A model generated the notes under the pieces. It saw nothing but the letters and a program-made list of their open reading frames with translations. It had not been told where the DNA came from and did not search any database. A program made the position numbers and the translations under genes. Of a DNA stretch of 64,000 bases, positions 55,487 through 64,000 are shown piece after piece (position 1 is the first letter of the stretch; each line of letters opens with the position of its first letter). This stretch comes from an uncultured Bacteroidota bacterium (GTDB lineage Bacteria; Bacteroidota; Bacteroidia; Flavobacteriales; Flavobacteriaceae): the NCBI GenBank assembly GCA_913047695.1, contig CAJWUI010000002.1, positions 62,001 through 126,000 on the forward strand, in the 5' to 3' direction.

Positions 55487-57601
55487 ATGGCCATTTTAGG
55501 GAAAATTAGAGAACGTTCTATTTTTTTGATCCTAGTTATTGGTATGGCATTATTTGCATTTGTGATTTCTGGAGTAATTGACGGCAATTCTCAAAATACT
55601 GCGTCATCTGATCCGATTGGCATAATCAATGAAGAAAAGATTGAATCAGAATTTTTTCGCCAAATGGTAGATCAAACCGAAAGGACATATAATTTTTCTA
55701 CTATAAAGTCTTTAAATCTAGTCTGGAATCAAACATTAAGAAACACAATTTTTGAACAGGAATTTAAAAAACTTGGAATAGACGCAGGGAAGGACCAATT
55801 GGAGCAAATTATTTCCTCAGATGATAACCTAATTAATAACCCAAATTTTCAAAATGAAACAGGTTTTTTTGACTTCGAAATATTCTCAAATTATATTGCT
55901 CAATTAAAAACACAAAATCCGCAAGCATATGAGAATTGGAAGTTTCAGGAAAAAAGTATTATTGGCGTTGCAAAACAGAGAATTTATTTAGATCTAATCA
56001 AGTCAAGTAACTCAATGACCGATGTTGAAGCTAAAAAGCAATATCATCTTCAAAATGATAACGTAAACATCAAGTATGCTTTGATTCCATATGAAATTAT
56101 TGAAGACAGTCTCGTAGATATTAATGATAATGAGATAAAAAAATACATTAGGAATAACAAGAAGAATTATGAAAAAGATAAAACTACAAGCATCCAATAT
56201 GTAATTTTTGAAGAAAAACCTACTGAAGCTGATTTGATTGAAATAAGGTCAAAATTAGAGGTTTTGAAAAAAAGACAAGTAGTATACAATGATGTTTCAA
56301 AATTAACTGATACTATAGGAGGTTTTAAAGAAATATTAAACAATAGAGAGTTTATAGAACAGTATTCGGAAGTCCCTTTTGATTCAATATATAAATCACG
56401 AGGGAGATTCAATAATGAATATGCTGACATCTTATTTGGCTTAAAGGAGGGAGAAATATTTGGACCCTATCGAGACAATAATAATTTTAAATTATCAAAA
56501 GTTATTGATATCAAAAAAAATGCTTCAATAAGAGCCAGTCACATATTAATATCTTATAAAGGTGCAACCAGATCAAACTCAGATATTTCCAGAACGGAAA
56601 AAGAGGCTAAAAGTTTGGCTAATGATGTTTACAGAGAGGCAAGAAGGTCTTCATCCGATTTTGCAGCACTTGCACTTAAATATTCTGACGGTCCCACAAA
56701 AAATAGAGGTGGTGATTTGGGATTTTTTCAAGAAGGAGAAATGGCTGACGAGTTCTTCGCTTTTGCCAGTAAAAATAGAGTTGGTAAGATAGGGATTGTG
56801 AAAACTGAATTCGGATATCACATCGTAAAAATTACTGACAAAGATGATTTAGCGTTAATCGCAGATATTGTTCTTAAGGCAGTAGCCTCTGAGAAAACAT
56901 CAAATGACGTATTTAGAAAAGCTACACAATTTGAAATGGACTCTAAAAAGGGGAAAGATTTTTCTAAAATTGCTGAAAATGAAAAATACAAGGTTCGTCA
57001 AGTCACTCAAATTGCTCAATTAGAGGAAAACTTACCAGGACTTCCAAAACAAAGGAATATAGTTCGTTGGACTTTTGAAAACGATTCAAAGGAAGGCGAT
57101 GTGAAAAGGTTTGCATTAAATGGAGGTGGTTATGTTATAGTTCAGCTTACTGGAAAAATTGATAAGGGTCTCGCTTCTATTCAAGATGTAGGTGAAGAAG
57201 TTAGAAAAACTATTTTGAAATTAAAGAAAGAGGCTTTAATAAAAAAACGTTTTCAAAAAAATCAAAGTTTTGATTCTTTGGCTAAAAATAAAAATATAAT
57301 TATTGAAACAGCATCTGCTATCAATCAAATAAATCCAACATTACCAGCCTCTGGCAACGAACCTACAATCATAGGAACTGCCTTTGCTCTAAATGAAGGC
57401 GAAACTTCTGAACTTATTGCTGGTGAAAAAGGAGTTTATAAAATTATCTTAATAAAAAAGAATGTAGTGGCTGACTTGGATGATTATTCTAATTATTCAA
57501 AATTAATCCTACAAAAATCTAGTCAGAATCTTGCTGAAAATATTTTTAAAGCCCTTGAATCAGTTTCTAATATAAAAGACAACAGAGCCTTATATTATTA
57601 G
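55487..57601 (+). CDS. PpiD/SurA-type peptidyl-prolyl isomerase
   Basis: A 704-residue membrane-anchored periplasmic foldase. An N-terminal helix (SIFLILVIGMALFAFVISGV, residues 11-30) anchors it; a SurA_N-type chaperone domain follows (about 40-215). The parvulin domain lies at 343-450: ASHILISYKGATRSN, ALKYSDGPTKNRGGDLGFFQ and IVKTEFGYHIVKITD. A second, more diverged C-terminal half (about 450-700) completes the PpiD plan. It folds exported and outer-membrane proteins. It ends the envelope run and its stop overlaps the convergent GHMP-kinase gene by 4 nt. Confidence 0.92.
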   Translation: MAILGKIRERSIFLILVIGMALFAFVISGVIDGNSQNTASSDPIGIINEEKIESEFFRQMVDQTERTYNFSTIKSLNLVWNQTLRNTIFEQEFKKLGIDAGKDQLEQIISSDDNLINNPNFQNETGFFDFEIFSNYIAQLKTQNPQAYENWKFQEKSIIGVAKQRIYLDLIKSSNSMTDVEAKKQYHLQNDNVNIKYALIPYEIIEDSLVDINDNEIKKYIRNNKKNYEKDKTTSIQYVIFEEKPTEADLIEIRSKLEVLKKRQVVYNDVSKLTDTIGGFKEILNNREFIEQYSEVPFDSIYKSRGRFNNEYADILFGLKEGEIFGPYRDNNNFKLSKVIDIKKNASIRASHILISYKGATRSNSDISRTEKEAKSLANDVYREARRSSSDFAALALKYSDGPTKNRGGDLGFFQEGEMADEFFAFASKNRVGKIGIVKTEFGYHIVKITDKDDLALIADIVLKAVASEKTSNDVFRKATQFEMDSKKGKDFSKIAENEKYKVRQVTQIAQLEENLPGLPKQRNIVRWTFENDSKEGDVKRFALNGGGYVIVQLTGKIDKGLASIQDVGEEVRKTILKLKKEALIKKRFQKNQSFDSLAKNKNIIIETASAINQINPTLPASGNEPTIIGTAFALNEGETSELIAGEKGVYKIILIKKNVVADLDDYSNYSKLILQKSSQNLAENIFKALESVSNIKDNRALYY

Positions 57602-58497
57602 AGACACATTTTACTGTACGGTATAATTGTTGAAAACCCTTTTTTAGAAAAATATTTCATTTCACGCCTTTCCCCTGTGGCTAAGAAAAAATCTCCACCC
57701 CAAGCTCCTAGACTTTTTACACCTCCATTGAAGTCGGAGAAAAGAGAACTCTTTATGGGTCTTTGATTAATTAATTCTCCTATTAAAAATTCATGTTTTT
57801 CAATTAATTCCTCAAATTCATTAAGTTTTTTTGTTTGTGCAATTTTATCAGTTAGAGTATTTAATTTAGAAATGATAGAATGGGTAACTAATTTTAAATC
57901 AAAATTTTTAACAGCATTCTGGCTATTCATTTTCCTATTAAGATTTACAAAAAATAATTTATCGGTGAAAGGTGGTGAAAAATTAACTTTTTCAATTATA
58001 GGTTTGTCAGAATTGCGTGTGAAAAAAATTGGGCCTTTAGCCAAGCTACAGGCAATATCGTATCCACTTCCACCAAATGAAGACTCACCCAAAATATAAG
58101 GATTTATTTTAGACCATAACGCTATGTTAGAAATAAGTGTTGAGGAACTCCCTAGGCCCCACTTAAAATCAAATTCAAGAGAAGTTTTTACTTCACCTCC
58201 AAAATTCAAAAATGACTTATTTAGACTTTTTGCAATATTCAGAATATTTTCAAGACGTTTAGCAATTATAGAGTCTGAAGTTTCTTTTATTTTTATTTCA
58301 GGAACGATAAAAGTCGCTTCAAACCATAAAGAATTTTGATTATCATAACTTTTCCAAGATAAAATTCTTGTACTATTTTTTTTAAATTCAAGATTTTGCC
58401 CTTTTCTGCATGGCAATGCTAAAGCCTTTGCTCCACCCAAAACAGCGTATTCAGCTGTAAGTAATAATTTACCATTACTAAAATATGAATTCATCAA
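57598..58497 (-). CDS. GYDIA-family GHMP kinase
   Basis: Small-molecule kinase of the GHMP superfamily; the GYDIA subgroup is named for the sequence seen here as GGSGYDIACSLAKGPIF near residue 138-154. The ATP loop is WGLGSSSTLISNIALW near 112. Other features are GKLLLTAEYAVLGGAKALALP near 9 and GGVKSLGAWGGDFFLATG near 258. It overlaps the HMG-CoA reductase gene by 4 nt, so a mevalonate-pathway kinase role is likely, as the literature infers for the group. The exact substrate (mevalonate, phosphomevalonate or other) cannot be read from the sequence. Confidence 0.88.
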   Translation of the reverse strand: MMNSYFSNGKLLLTAEYAVLGGAKALALPCRKGQNLEFKKNSTRILSWKSYDNQNSLWFEATFIVPEIKIKETSDSIIAKRLENILNIAKSLNKSFLNFGGEVKTSLEFDFKWGLGSSSTLISNIALWSKINPYILGESSFGGSGYDIACSLAKGPIFFTRNSDKPIIEKVNFSPPFTDKLFFVNLNRKMNSQNAVKNFDLKLVTHSIISKLNTLTDKIAQTKKLNEFEELIEKHEFLIGELINQRPIKSSLFSDFNGGVKSLGAWGGDFFLATGERREMKYFSKKGFSTIIPYSKMCL

Positions 58498-59813
58498 GAG
58501 ACATTCTTATCTAAAAATTTTTCAACTGCATCTATAGATATTGGCCTTTTTTCAAAATATTTTAAAGCAGCCAATTTTTGATTTTCACTAGCTTGAAGCT
58601 GATTTAATATGTTGGTTAAATGCATTTTCATATGACCTTGTTGTATGCCAGAAGTAATAAGAGAACGAAGAGCAGCAAAATTTTGAGCTAAACCTGCTAC
58701 AGCGACTATTTCCATTAATTCTTCTGCACTAGGATTACCTAACAACTCTAGACACCAATTAGCCATTGGATGAAGTTTTGTAAGCCCACCGACAGTACCT
58801 AATGAAATTGGTAGGGTAAGTTCCATGCAAAATTTTTCATCCTTTATGTAAGCATTACTTAATGATTTATATCCGCCTGAGCGAGCAGCATATGCGTGTA
58901 CTCCTGCTTCAATAGCTCTAAAATCGTTCCCAGTAGCAATTATCAATGCATCAACTCCATTCATTATACCCTTGTTGTGAGTAACAGCCCTATATGGTTC
59001 AATATTCGCAATTTCAACAGCATTAATAAAACGTTTTGCATAATCAATTCCCTTACTACCATTTTTCTGAAGTATAAAATTTTCAACACTACAATTTATT
59101 GAGGCGCGCACGATACATTCAGGAGTATAATTTGAAAGTATACTCATGATTATCTCCAATCTTTTACTTGTTTTTTCAGAAAGATTCTCTTTTTCAGAAA
59201 GGTCAAGAAATTTTTTAGCAATGTGTTCAAGACAAGAATTAATAAAATTAGCACCCATTGCATTATCGGTTTTAAAACGCAAATGGAGCTGAAAATAGTG
59301 ATTCATTCTATTGGTTTTATCAATAAGTTCGATGCTCTGAATTCCTCCACCACGCCTGTCCATATTTTTTGTTATACTCTCAGTACTTCTTAATAATTCT
59401 TCTTTTTTATCAATAAAAAAATCATATAGCTTGTTTGAGTCACCGTAAAATAAGAAATGCACTTGGCCTACTTTCACAGTTTCAATGATTTCTGTTTTAA
59501 ATCCTCCACGTGTACTCCAAAATTTTGCTGAATTACTAGCTGCTGCGACTACTGAACTTTCTTCAATTGCCATTGGCAAGGAGTAAAGTTTTTTGTTTAT
59601 TAAAAAATTTGGAGCAATACCAAGAGGTATATAGAAATTAGAAATGGTATTTTCTATAAATTCATCGTGGCTTTTTTGTAATTCTGAGTTGTTATTCCAA
59701 TATTGCTTAAGTCTTTTTTTGGCCAGTTTTGGATCTTTAAAATGAGTTTTAGTAATCCAATCTATTTTTTCAGATTTTGATAATTTAGAAAAGCTTTTGA
59801 TAACTTTGCCCAT
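58494..59813 (-). CDS. mvaA: Class II hydroxymethylglutaryl-CoA reductase
   Basis: Reduces (or, in the degradative direction, oxidises) HMG-CoA/mevalonate; the key step of the mevalonate isoprenoid route, which Flavobacteriia use. The 439-residue protein carries ENTISNFYIPLGIAPNFLI near 51 (catalytic Glu), DAMGANFINSCLEHIAKK near 189, THNKGIMNGVDALIIATGND near 275 with Lys and Asp, and SGIQQGHMKMHL near 385 with the catalytic His; LGTVGGLTKLHP marks class II. It and the GYDIA kinase overlap (ATGA) and form an operon on the minus strand. Confidence 0.94.
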   Translation of the reverse strand: MGKVIKSFSKLSKSEKIDWITKTHFKDPKLAKKRLKQYWNNNSELQKSHDEFIENTISNFYIPLGIAPNFLINKKLYSLPMAIEESSVVAAASNSAKFWSTRGGFKTEIIETVKVGQVHFLFYGDSNKLYDFFIDKKEELLRSTESITKNMDRRGGGIQSIELIDKTNRMNHYFQLHLRFKTDNAMGANFINSCLEHIAKKFLDLSEKENLSEKTSKRLEIIMSILSNYTPECIVRASINCSVENFILQKNGSKGIDYAKRFINAVEIANIEPYRAVTHNKGIMNGVDALIIATGNDFRAIEAGVHAYAARSGGYKSLSNAYIKDEKFCMELTLPISLGTVGGLTKLHPMANWCLELLGNPSAEELMEIVAVAGLAQNFAALRSLITSGIQQGHMKMHLTNILNQLQASENQKLAALKYFEKRPISIDAVEKFLDKNVS

Positions 59814-59897
59814 TAAAACTTTTTAATAAAGATACTGAATTTCAATCCCTTCTAAGATTAAGGTTATACCATTTTTCATAAATTGCTTAAAAAAATT

Positions 59898-62114
59898 ATG
59901 AGAACTAATCATTCCTTATTAAAATTATCTTTTGAAAAAGTTTCTGAATATTTTATCATTTGTATACCTCAATATTTGCTAATTTTTTCTATTAACTTTT
60001 TTTTTGTAAATGCACAAAATTCGAATCTAGATTTTGGGGAATTGTGGCAAGGAAAGTTCGAACCAGAAAGATTAGAAATGATTAGATCTATGAATGATGG
60101 AGAGCATTACACTTTGATAGAACAGGATAAAAATTCAAAAAAAATAGTTTCATACTCTTATGAAAAAGAGAAAGAAAAAAATATAGTTTTTGATTCAAAT
60201 GAGTTTTCAGAGATATTAGAAATTTCAGATTATTCCTTTTCTAAGGATGAAAATAAAGTTTTACTTGAAACAAATAAAGATCAGATATACAGAAGGTCAA
60301 AACAAGCATTTTATTGGGTTTATAACCTAAAAACTAAAAAATTAGATAAAGTATTCAAAGAGAAAATTCAAGAGCCACTTCTCTCTCCTGATGGAGTTAA
60401 AGTTGCTTTTGTGTATAAAAGAAATCTTTTTGTAAAAAATTTAAATACTCAAAAAATTTCGCAAATAACCTTTGATGGTGACTATCAAACATTAAATGGC
60501 ATAACTGATTGGGTGTATGAGGAGGAGTTTGGTTTTGTAAGAGCATTTGATTGGAGTAAGGATTCAAATCATATTGCGTATATGCGATTTGATGAATCAA
60601 GGGTTCCACTATTTTCAATGGATGTTTACGGAAGAGAAACTTATCCTTTTCCATACATGTTCAGATATCCAAAAGCTGGAGAAGAAAATTCAACTATAAC
60701 ACTTTATACCTTTAACTTGCAGAGTGGCTCAAAAGAAACTATTCTTTTTCAAGATAAGCCATACTATATACCCAGAATTAAATTTGAAGGTGGAGAAAAA
60801 AGTTTAATTATACAAACATTAAATAGGCATCAAAATGATCTAAAACTATGGCGATGGGATATAGAAAAAAAAGAATTTCAACTTTTATTAAGGGAGCAGG
60901 ACAAAGCCTATGTAAGTATTTATGACGACTTAATTTTTTTGGAAGACAACAGCTTTCTATGGACAAGTGAGCGGGATGGCTACAAACACATTTACCATTA
61001 CGATAAAAATGGAAAATTAATAAAACAACTTACCAGAGGCAATTGGGAGGTAACAACATTATATACATTTAATCCAAATACTAAAGAAGTTTACTATCAG
61101 TCAGTCGAAGGAAGTTCAATTGAAAGGGGGATTTATGCTATTAAGCTCTCAGGAGAAGGAAAAAGAAAACTGCAACCAACTAAAGGGACTAATGGAGCTA
61201 CGTTCAGTAAACAAGGCACCTATTACATACATTCATATTCCGATGAAAAGACACCTCCTTTGTATTCTTTGTATAAGACAAAAAACAACAAAATTGTTAG
61301 AGAATTACTTGAAAATTCTCAACTTCTAAACACTTTGAAACCTTTTAATTTTTCAAATAAAGAATTTTCAAAAATTGAAATTAATGGAAATGAATTAAAT
61401 ACTTGGATTATTAAACCCAGGAATTTCAATCCAAAAAAGAAATACCCGTTGCTCATGTTCCAATATTCTGGACCAGGTGACCAAGAGGTAGCAAACAGAT
61501 GGGGAGGCCCCAGAACACTTTGGCATAAATATCTTGCAAATCAGGGATATATAATAGCATGTGTAGATGGGAGAGGAACAGGATATAAAGGGGCTAAATT
61601 TAAAAAATCTACCTATTTAAATTTGGCTAAGTTTGAGACAATGGATCAAATATTTGTTGCCAAAAACCTGGGATCTTTACCTTACATTGACGAAAAAAGA
61701 ATAGGGATATGGGGATCAAGTTTTGGAGGACTTATGGCAGCACATTGTTTGTTAACAGGAAAAGAAATCTTTTCACTAGCCATAGCGATAGCTCCTGTTA
61801 CAAACTGGCGTTTTTATGATACTATATATACGGAAAGATTTTTAAGGACACCACAAGAAAACCCAGAAGGCTATGATTTGAATTCACCCCTAAATTATGC
61901 TGATCAATTAGAGGGTAAATTTTTGATTATTCATGGATCGGCAGATGATAATGTTCATGTTCAAAATACTATGCGTATGGTTGAGGAATTAATACAATCA
62001 GATAAACAGTTTGAATGGATGATTTATCCAGATAAAAATCACGGTATATATGGTGGGAATACTAGAAAGCACCTTTACAAGAAGATGACAAAATTTATTC
62101 TTCAAAACCTATAA
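59898..62114 (+). CDS. Dipeptidyl peptidase IV-type S9 peptidase
   Basis: Exported serine peptidase removing X-Pro/Ala dipeptides. A signal-anchor-like hydrophobic region (about residues 24-42, ending VNAQ) leads to a beta-propeller (about 45-480; WVYEEEFGFVRAFDWSKDSN, with the Glu-Glu of DPP-IV) and the alpha/beta-hydrolase domain. The triad is Ser in GSSFGGLMAAH near 606, Asp in GSADDNVH near 680 and His in DKNHGIYGG near 714. TTG at 59883 is an alternative start; ATG at 59898 is preferred. It precedes a peptide transporter, so the pair likely feeds on peptides. Confidence 0.93.
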   Translation: MRTNHSLLKLSFEKVSEYFIICIPQYLLIFSINFFFVNAQNSNLDFGELWQGKFEPERLEMIRSMNDGEHYTLIEQDKNSKKIVSYSYEKEKEKNIVFDSNEFSEILEISDYSFSKDENKVLLETNKDQIYRRSKQAFYWVYNLKTKKLDKVFKEKIQEPLLSPDGVKVAFVYKRNLFVKNLNTQKISQITFDGDYQTLNGITDWVYEEEFGFVRAFDWSKDSNHIAYMRFDESRVPLFSMDVYGRETYPFPYMFRYPKAGEENSTITLYTFNLQSGSKETILFQDKPYYIPRIKFEGGEKSLIIQTLNRHQNDLKLWRWDIEKKEFQLLLREQDKAYVSIYDDLIFLEDNSFLWTSERDGYKHIYHYDKNGKLIKQLTRGNWEVTTLYTFNPNTKEVYYQSVEGSSIERGIYAIKLSGEGKRKLQPTKGTNGATFSKQGTYYIHSYSDEKTPPLYSLYKTKNNKIVRELLENSQLLNTLKPFNFSNKEFSKIEINGNELNTWIIKPRNFNPKKKYPLLMFQYSGPGDQEVANRWGGPRTLWHKYLANQGYIIACVDGRGTGYKGAKFKKSTYLNLAKFETMDQIFVAKNLGSLPYIDEKRIGIWGSSFGGLMAAHCLLTGKEIFSLAIAIAPVTNWRFYDTIYTERFLRTPQENPEGYDLNSPLNYADQLEGKFLIIHGSADDNVHVQNTMRMVEELIQSDKQFEWMIYPDKNHGIYGGNTRKHLYKKMTKFILQNL

Positions 62115-62124
62115 TATAATACTT

Positions 62125-63480
62125 ATGCCAATTATGGGTGAAAATAAAAAGTTAATTGAACGTAAATCAACGTTTGGACATCCTCCAGGACTTTATGTTT
62201 TATTTTTTACTGAATTGTGGGAGCGATTTTCTTATTATGGTATGAGAGCTTTGTTTACTCTCTTTCTTGTAGCTAAAACAGATTCTGAAAATCCAGGATT
62301 TGGATGGACCAATTCAGAGGCTATTACTCTTTATGGATGGTATACTATGTTGGTTTATCTAGCATCTTTGCCTGGTGGATGGATTGCGGATAAAATATTA
62401 GGTCAAAAGAAAACGGTAATGTTAGGTGGTATTTTACTTTGTATTGGACATACAATTTTGGCTTTTGATAATGAGCTTAGTTTTTATTTAGGATGTTTTT
62501 TTGTCATTTTAGGTGTAGGAGGTCTCAAACCAAATATTTCTAGTATGGTGGGAGGTCTATACCAAAAAGGAGATGAGAGAAGGGATCTAGGATTTTACAT
62601 TTTTTACATGGGGATTAATATTGGTGGATTTGCGGCGCCAATTTTATGTGGATGGATTGGAGAGACATACAATTGGCATTATGGTTTTGGTTTGGCTGCA
62701 ATTGGAATGTTTTTTGGACAATTAACTTATTTTTATGGGCAGAGATATTTAGTAGGAGTAGGAGATTTTATTGGTGAAAGTTCTCATCCGGATAATAAAT
62801 TAATAAAGCACAAACTCACTCAAGTTGAGAAGGACAGAATAAAAGTTTTACTAATCTCTTTTTTATTAATAATTATTTTTTGGGGTGCTTTTGAACAAGC
62901 CGGTGGTTTAATGAATCTTTATGCTAAACAAAAAACAGATCGGATGCTTTTAGGGATCGAAATTCCAGCTTCATGGTTTCAATCTCTAAATTCATTTTTT
63001 ATAATTACTCTTGCTGTTTCTGTGGGAGGATTTTGGATGCGATTGAAATTTAAAGGTAAAGAAGCATCATCATTGTATAAAATTGCAGTTGGAATTTTGA
63101 TTATGGGATTGGGTTTTATGTTCATGCGTTTTGCTTCTTCAGATTATGAAGTTTATGGTAAATCTGCTATGTACTGGCTTGTATTAGCCTATTTGTTTCA
63201 TACCATCGGAGAATTGTGTGCCTCACCTGTATCCTTGTCATTTATAACCAAATTAGCTCCATTGAAGTATTCTTCATCAATAATGGGTATATATTGGGCT
63301 GCTACTGGCTTAGGCAATAAACTTGCTGCTGCAATTGGAGGTTTTGCTGAAAAAGCAGGAGAAAAGCAAATTTTCACAGGGATATTTATTTTTTGTACGC
63401 TTATTTCTTTATTAGTTATTTTACTTCTTAAACAGTTGAAAAAACTTACACATGGCGCTGAAGAACTTCAAAAAATTTAA
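62125..63480 (+). CDS. POT-family peptide:H+ symporter
   Basis: Proton-coupled di-/tripeptide importer in the inner membrane. The PTR2/POT signature is FFTELWERFSYYGMRALFTL (residues about 28-47, containing ExxER), followed by GGLKPNISSMVGGLY near 131 and FYIFYMGINIGGFAAPILCG near 154. About 12-14 hydrophobic segments are visible. Length 451 is short relative to many Bacteroidetes members but includes the final helices. It is 10 nt after the dipeptidyl peptidase, indicating one peptide-uptake transcript. Confidence 0.93.
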   Translation: MPIMGENKKLIERKSTFGHPPGLYVLFFTELWERFSYYGMRALFTLFLVAKTDSENPGFGWTNSEAITLYGWYTMLVYLASLPGGWIADKILGQKKTVMLGGILLCIGHTILAFDNELSFYLGCFFVILGVGGLKPNISSMVGGLYQKGDERRDLGFYIFYMGINIGGFAAPILCGWIGETYNWHYGFGLAAIGMFFGQLTYFYGQRYLVGVGDFIGESSHPDNKLIKHKLTQVEKDRIKVLLISFLLIIIFWGAFEQAGGLMNLYAKQKTDRMLLGIEIPASWFQSLNSFFIITLAVSVGGFWMRLKFKGKEASSLYKIAVGILIMGLGFMFMRFASSDYEVYGKSAMYWLVLAYLFHTIGELCASPVSLSFITKLAPLKYSSSIMGIYWAATGLGNKLAAAIGGFAEKAGEKQIFTGIFIFCTLISLLVILLLKQLKKLTHGAEELQKI

Positions 63481-63520
63481 TTGTTTTGTAACTTTACAGT
63501 GATTTAATAAGTTTTTAATT

Positions 63521-64000
63521 TTGGTTCGTAAAATATTCACATTAATTTTCTTGATTCATTCAATAAATATCTGTGCTCAAAAGATTAATTGGATGACTTT
63601 AGATGAGGCAAGGGCAGCTCAAAAAAAAGAGCCAAAAAAAATTTTCATGGATGTTTACACTAACTGGTGCGGACCTTGTAAACTATTAGATAAAAATACT
63701 TTCCAAAATCCAGATGTGTCTCGTTATATTAGTGAGCATTTTTATGCAGTAAAATTTAATGCTGAAGGAACAGAAGAAATAACTTTTTATAATAAAAAAT
63801 TTACAAACCCAAACTACGACCCTAACAGAAATGGAAGAAATGCAACTCATCAGTTTACACAATTTCTCGGAGTAAGGGGATATCCAACAATGGTTTTTTT
63901 AAGTGAAGAGGGAGATCCAATTATGCCATTAGTTGGTTATTATAAACCAAAACAAATTGAACTTTATTTGAAAATGATAAAACAAGGCGACTACCAAGTT
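63521..64000 (+). CDS. Exported thioredoxin-fold protein (partial at right edge)
   Basis: The first 160 residues of a gene that runs past the window. The start is a TTG giving a signal peptide (VRKIFTLIFLIHSINICAQ), followed by DEARAAQKKEPKKIFMDVYT and the redox motif NWCGPCKLLDKNTF near 47-60, cis-Pro in VRGYPTMVFLSEEG near 127. WCGPCK with this layout is the DsbD-gamma/thioredoxin-like group of Bacteroidetes that keeps periplasmic thiols reduced. Full length unknown. It may be co-transcribed with the peptide transporter 40 nt upstream. Confidence 0.87.
   Translation, partial: MVRKIFTLIFLIHSINICAQKINWMTLDEARAAQKKEPKKIFMDVYTNWCGPCKLLDKNTFQNPDVSRYISEHFYAVKFNAEGTEEITFYNKKFTNPNYDPNRNGRNATHQFTQFLGVRGYPTMVFLSEEGDPIMPLVGYYKPKQIELYLKMIKQGDYQV

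Overview
The window is a chromosomal stretch of an AT-rich member of the Bacteroidetes, almost certainly class Flavobacteriia. The evidence is the gliding genes gldE-gldD behind mutY and ssb, the units ileS-dksA-lspA and panC with an orphan glycogen-synthase-like gene and a DUF4270 lipoprotein, a GYDIA-family GHMP kinase with class II HMG-CoA reductase (mevalonate pathway), two TonB-dependent receptors, and promoters of the phylum-specific form TTG-N17-23-TAnnTTTG. Shine-Dalgarno sequences are rarely evident and TTG or GTG starts are common. The compact gene packing (many 4-nt or convergent overlaps) resembles a streamlined marine flavobacterium; that is inference.

Layout. 1-9.9 kb: thymidine kinase (cut by the left edge), a conserved unknown gene, rsmI, recJ, then on the minus strand pgi, an M23 lipoprotein, a DUF3108 protein and uvrC, with a formyl-THF cyclo-ligase on plus. 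9.9-22.3 kb: a minus-strand block with ileS-dksA-lspA, a haem/transferrin-type TonB receptor with recO and gdhA, radA, a UPF0104 membrane protein and panC (no panD). 22.4-32 kb: the GT5-like protein and DUF4270 lipoprotein, then a GntP permease, a YpdA-type reductase and an acyltransferase, and a large well-isolated TonB receptor with its own terminator. 32-40 kb: atpDC, recX, rng, a 29-residue bS22/mS38-like ribosomal protein and HU, then mutY-ssb-gldE-gldD. 40-49.6 kb: a transporter, a secreted M20 amidohydrolase, a thioesterase, a DUF2490 protein, a SET-domain protein, a 410-bp gap holding a probable small RNA, a PepSY protein, a PhoD-like phosphatase broken by three in-frame stops, and rmuC. 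49.6-57.6 kb: tRNA-Phe, then coaX followed by an envelope-biogenesis run (barrel protein, TPR protein, LptC, small membrane protein, CNNM/CBS protein, PpiD-like foldase). 57.6-64 kb: mevalonate genes on minus, then a DPP-IV-type peptidase, a POT peptide transporter and a thioredoxin-like protein cut by the right edge.

No phage, insertion sequence, CRISPR array, defence island or rRNA was seen; this is core genome. Useful anomalies are the probable small RNA at 45.5 kb, the interrupted PhoD gene, lspA without a standard start codon and in frame with the dksA stop, the orphan half glycogen synthase, a Cys replacing a zinc-ligand His in the M23 protein, and an Ala-rich loop in the large TonB receptor. 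Nothing here clearly constitutes a new multi-gene system.
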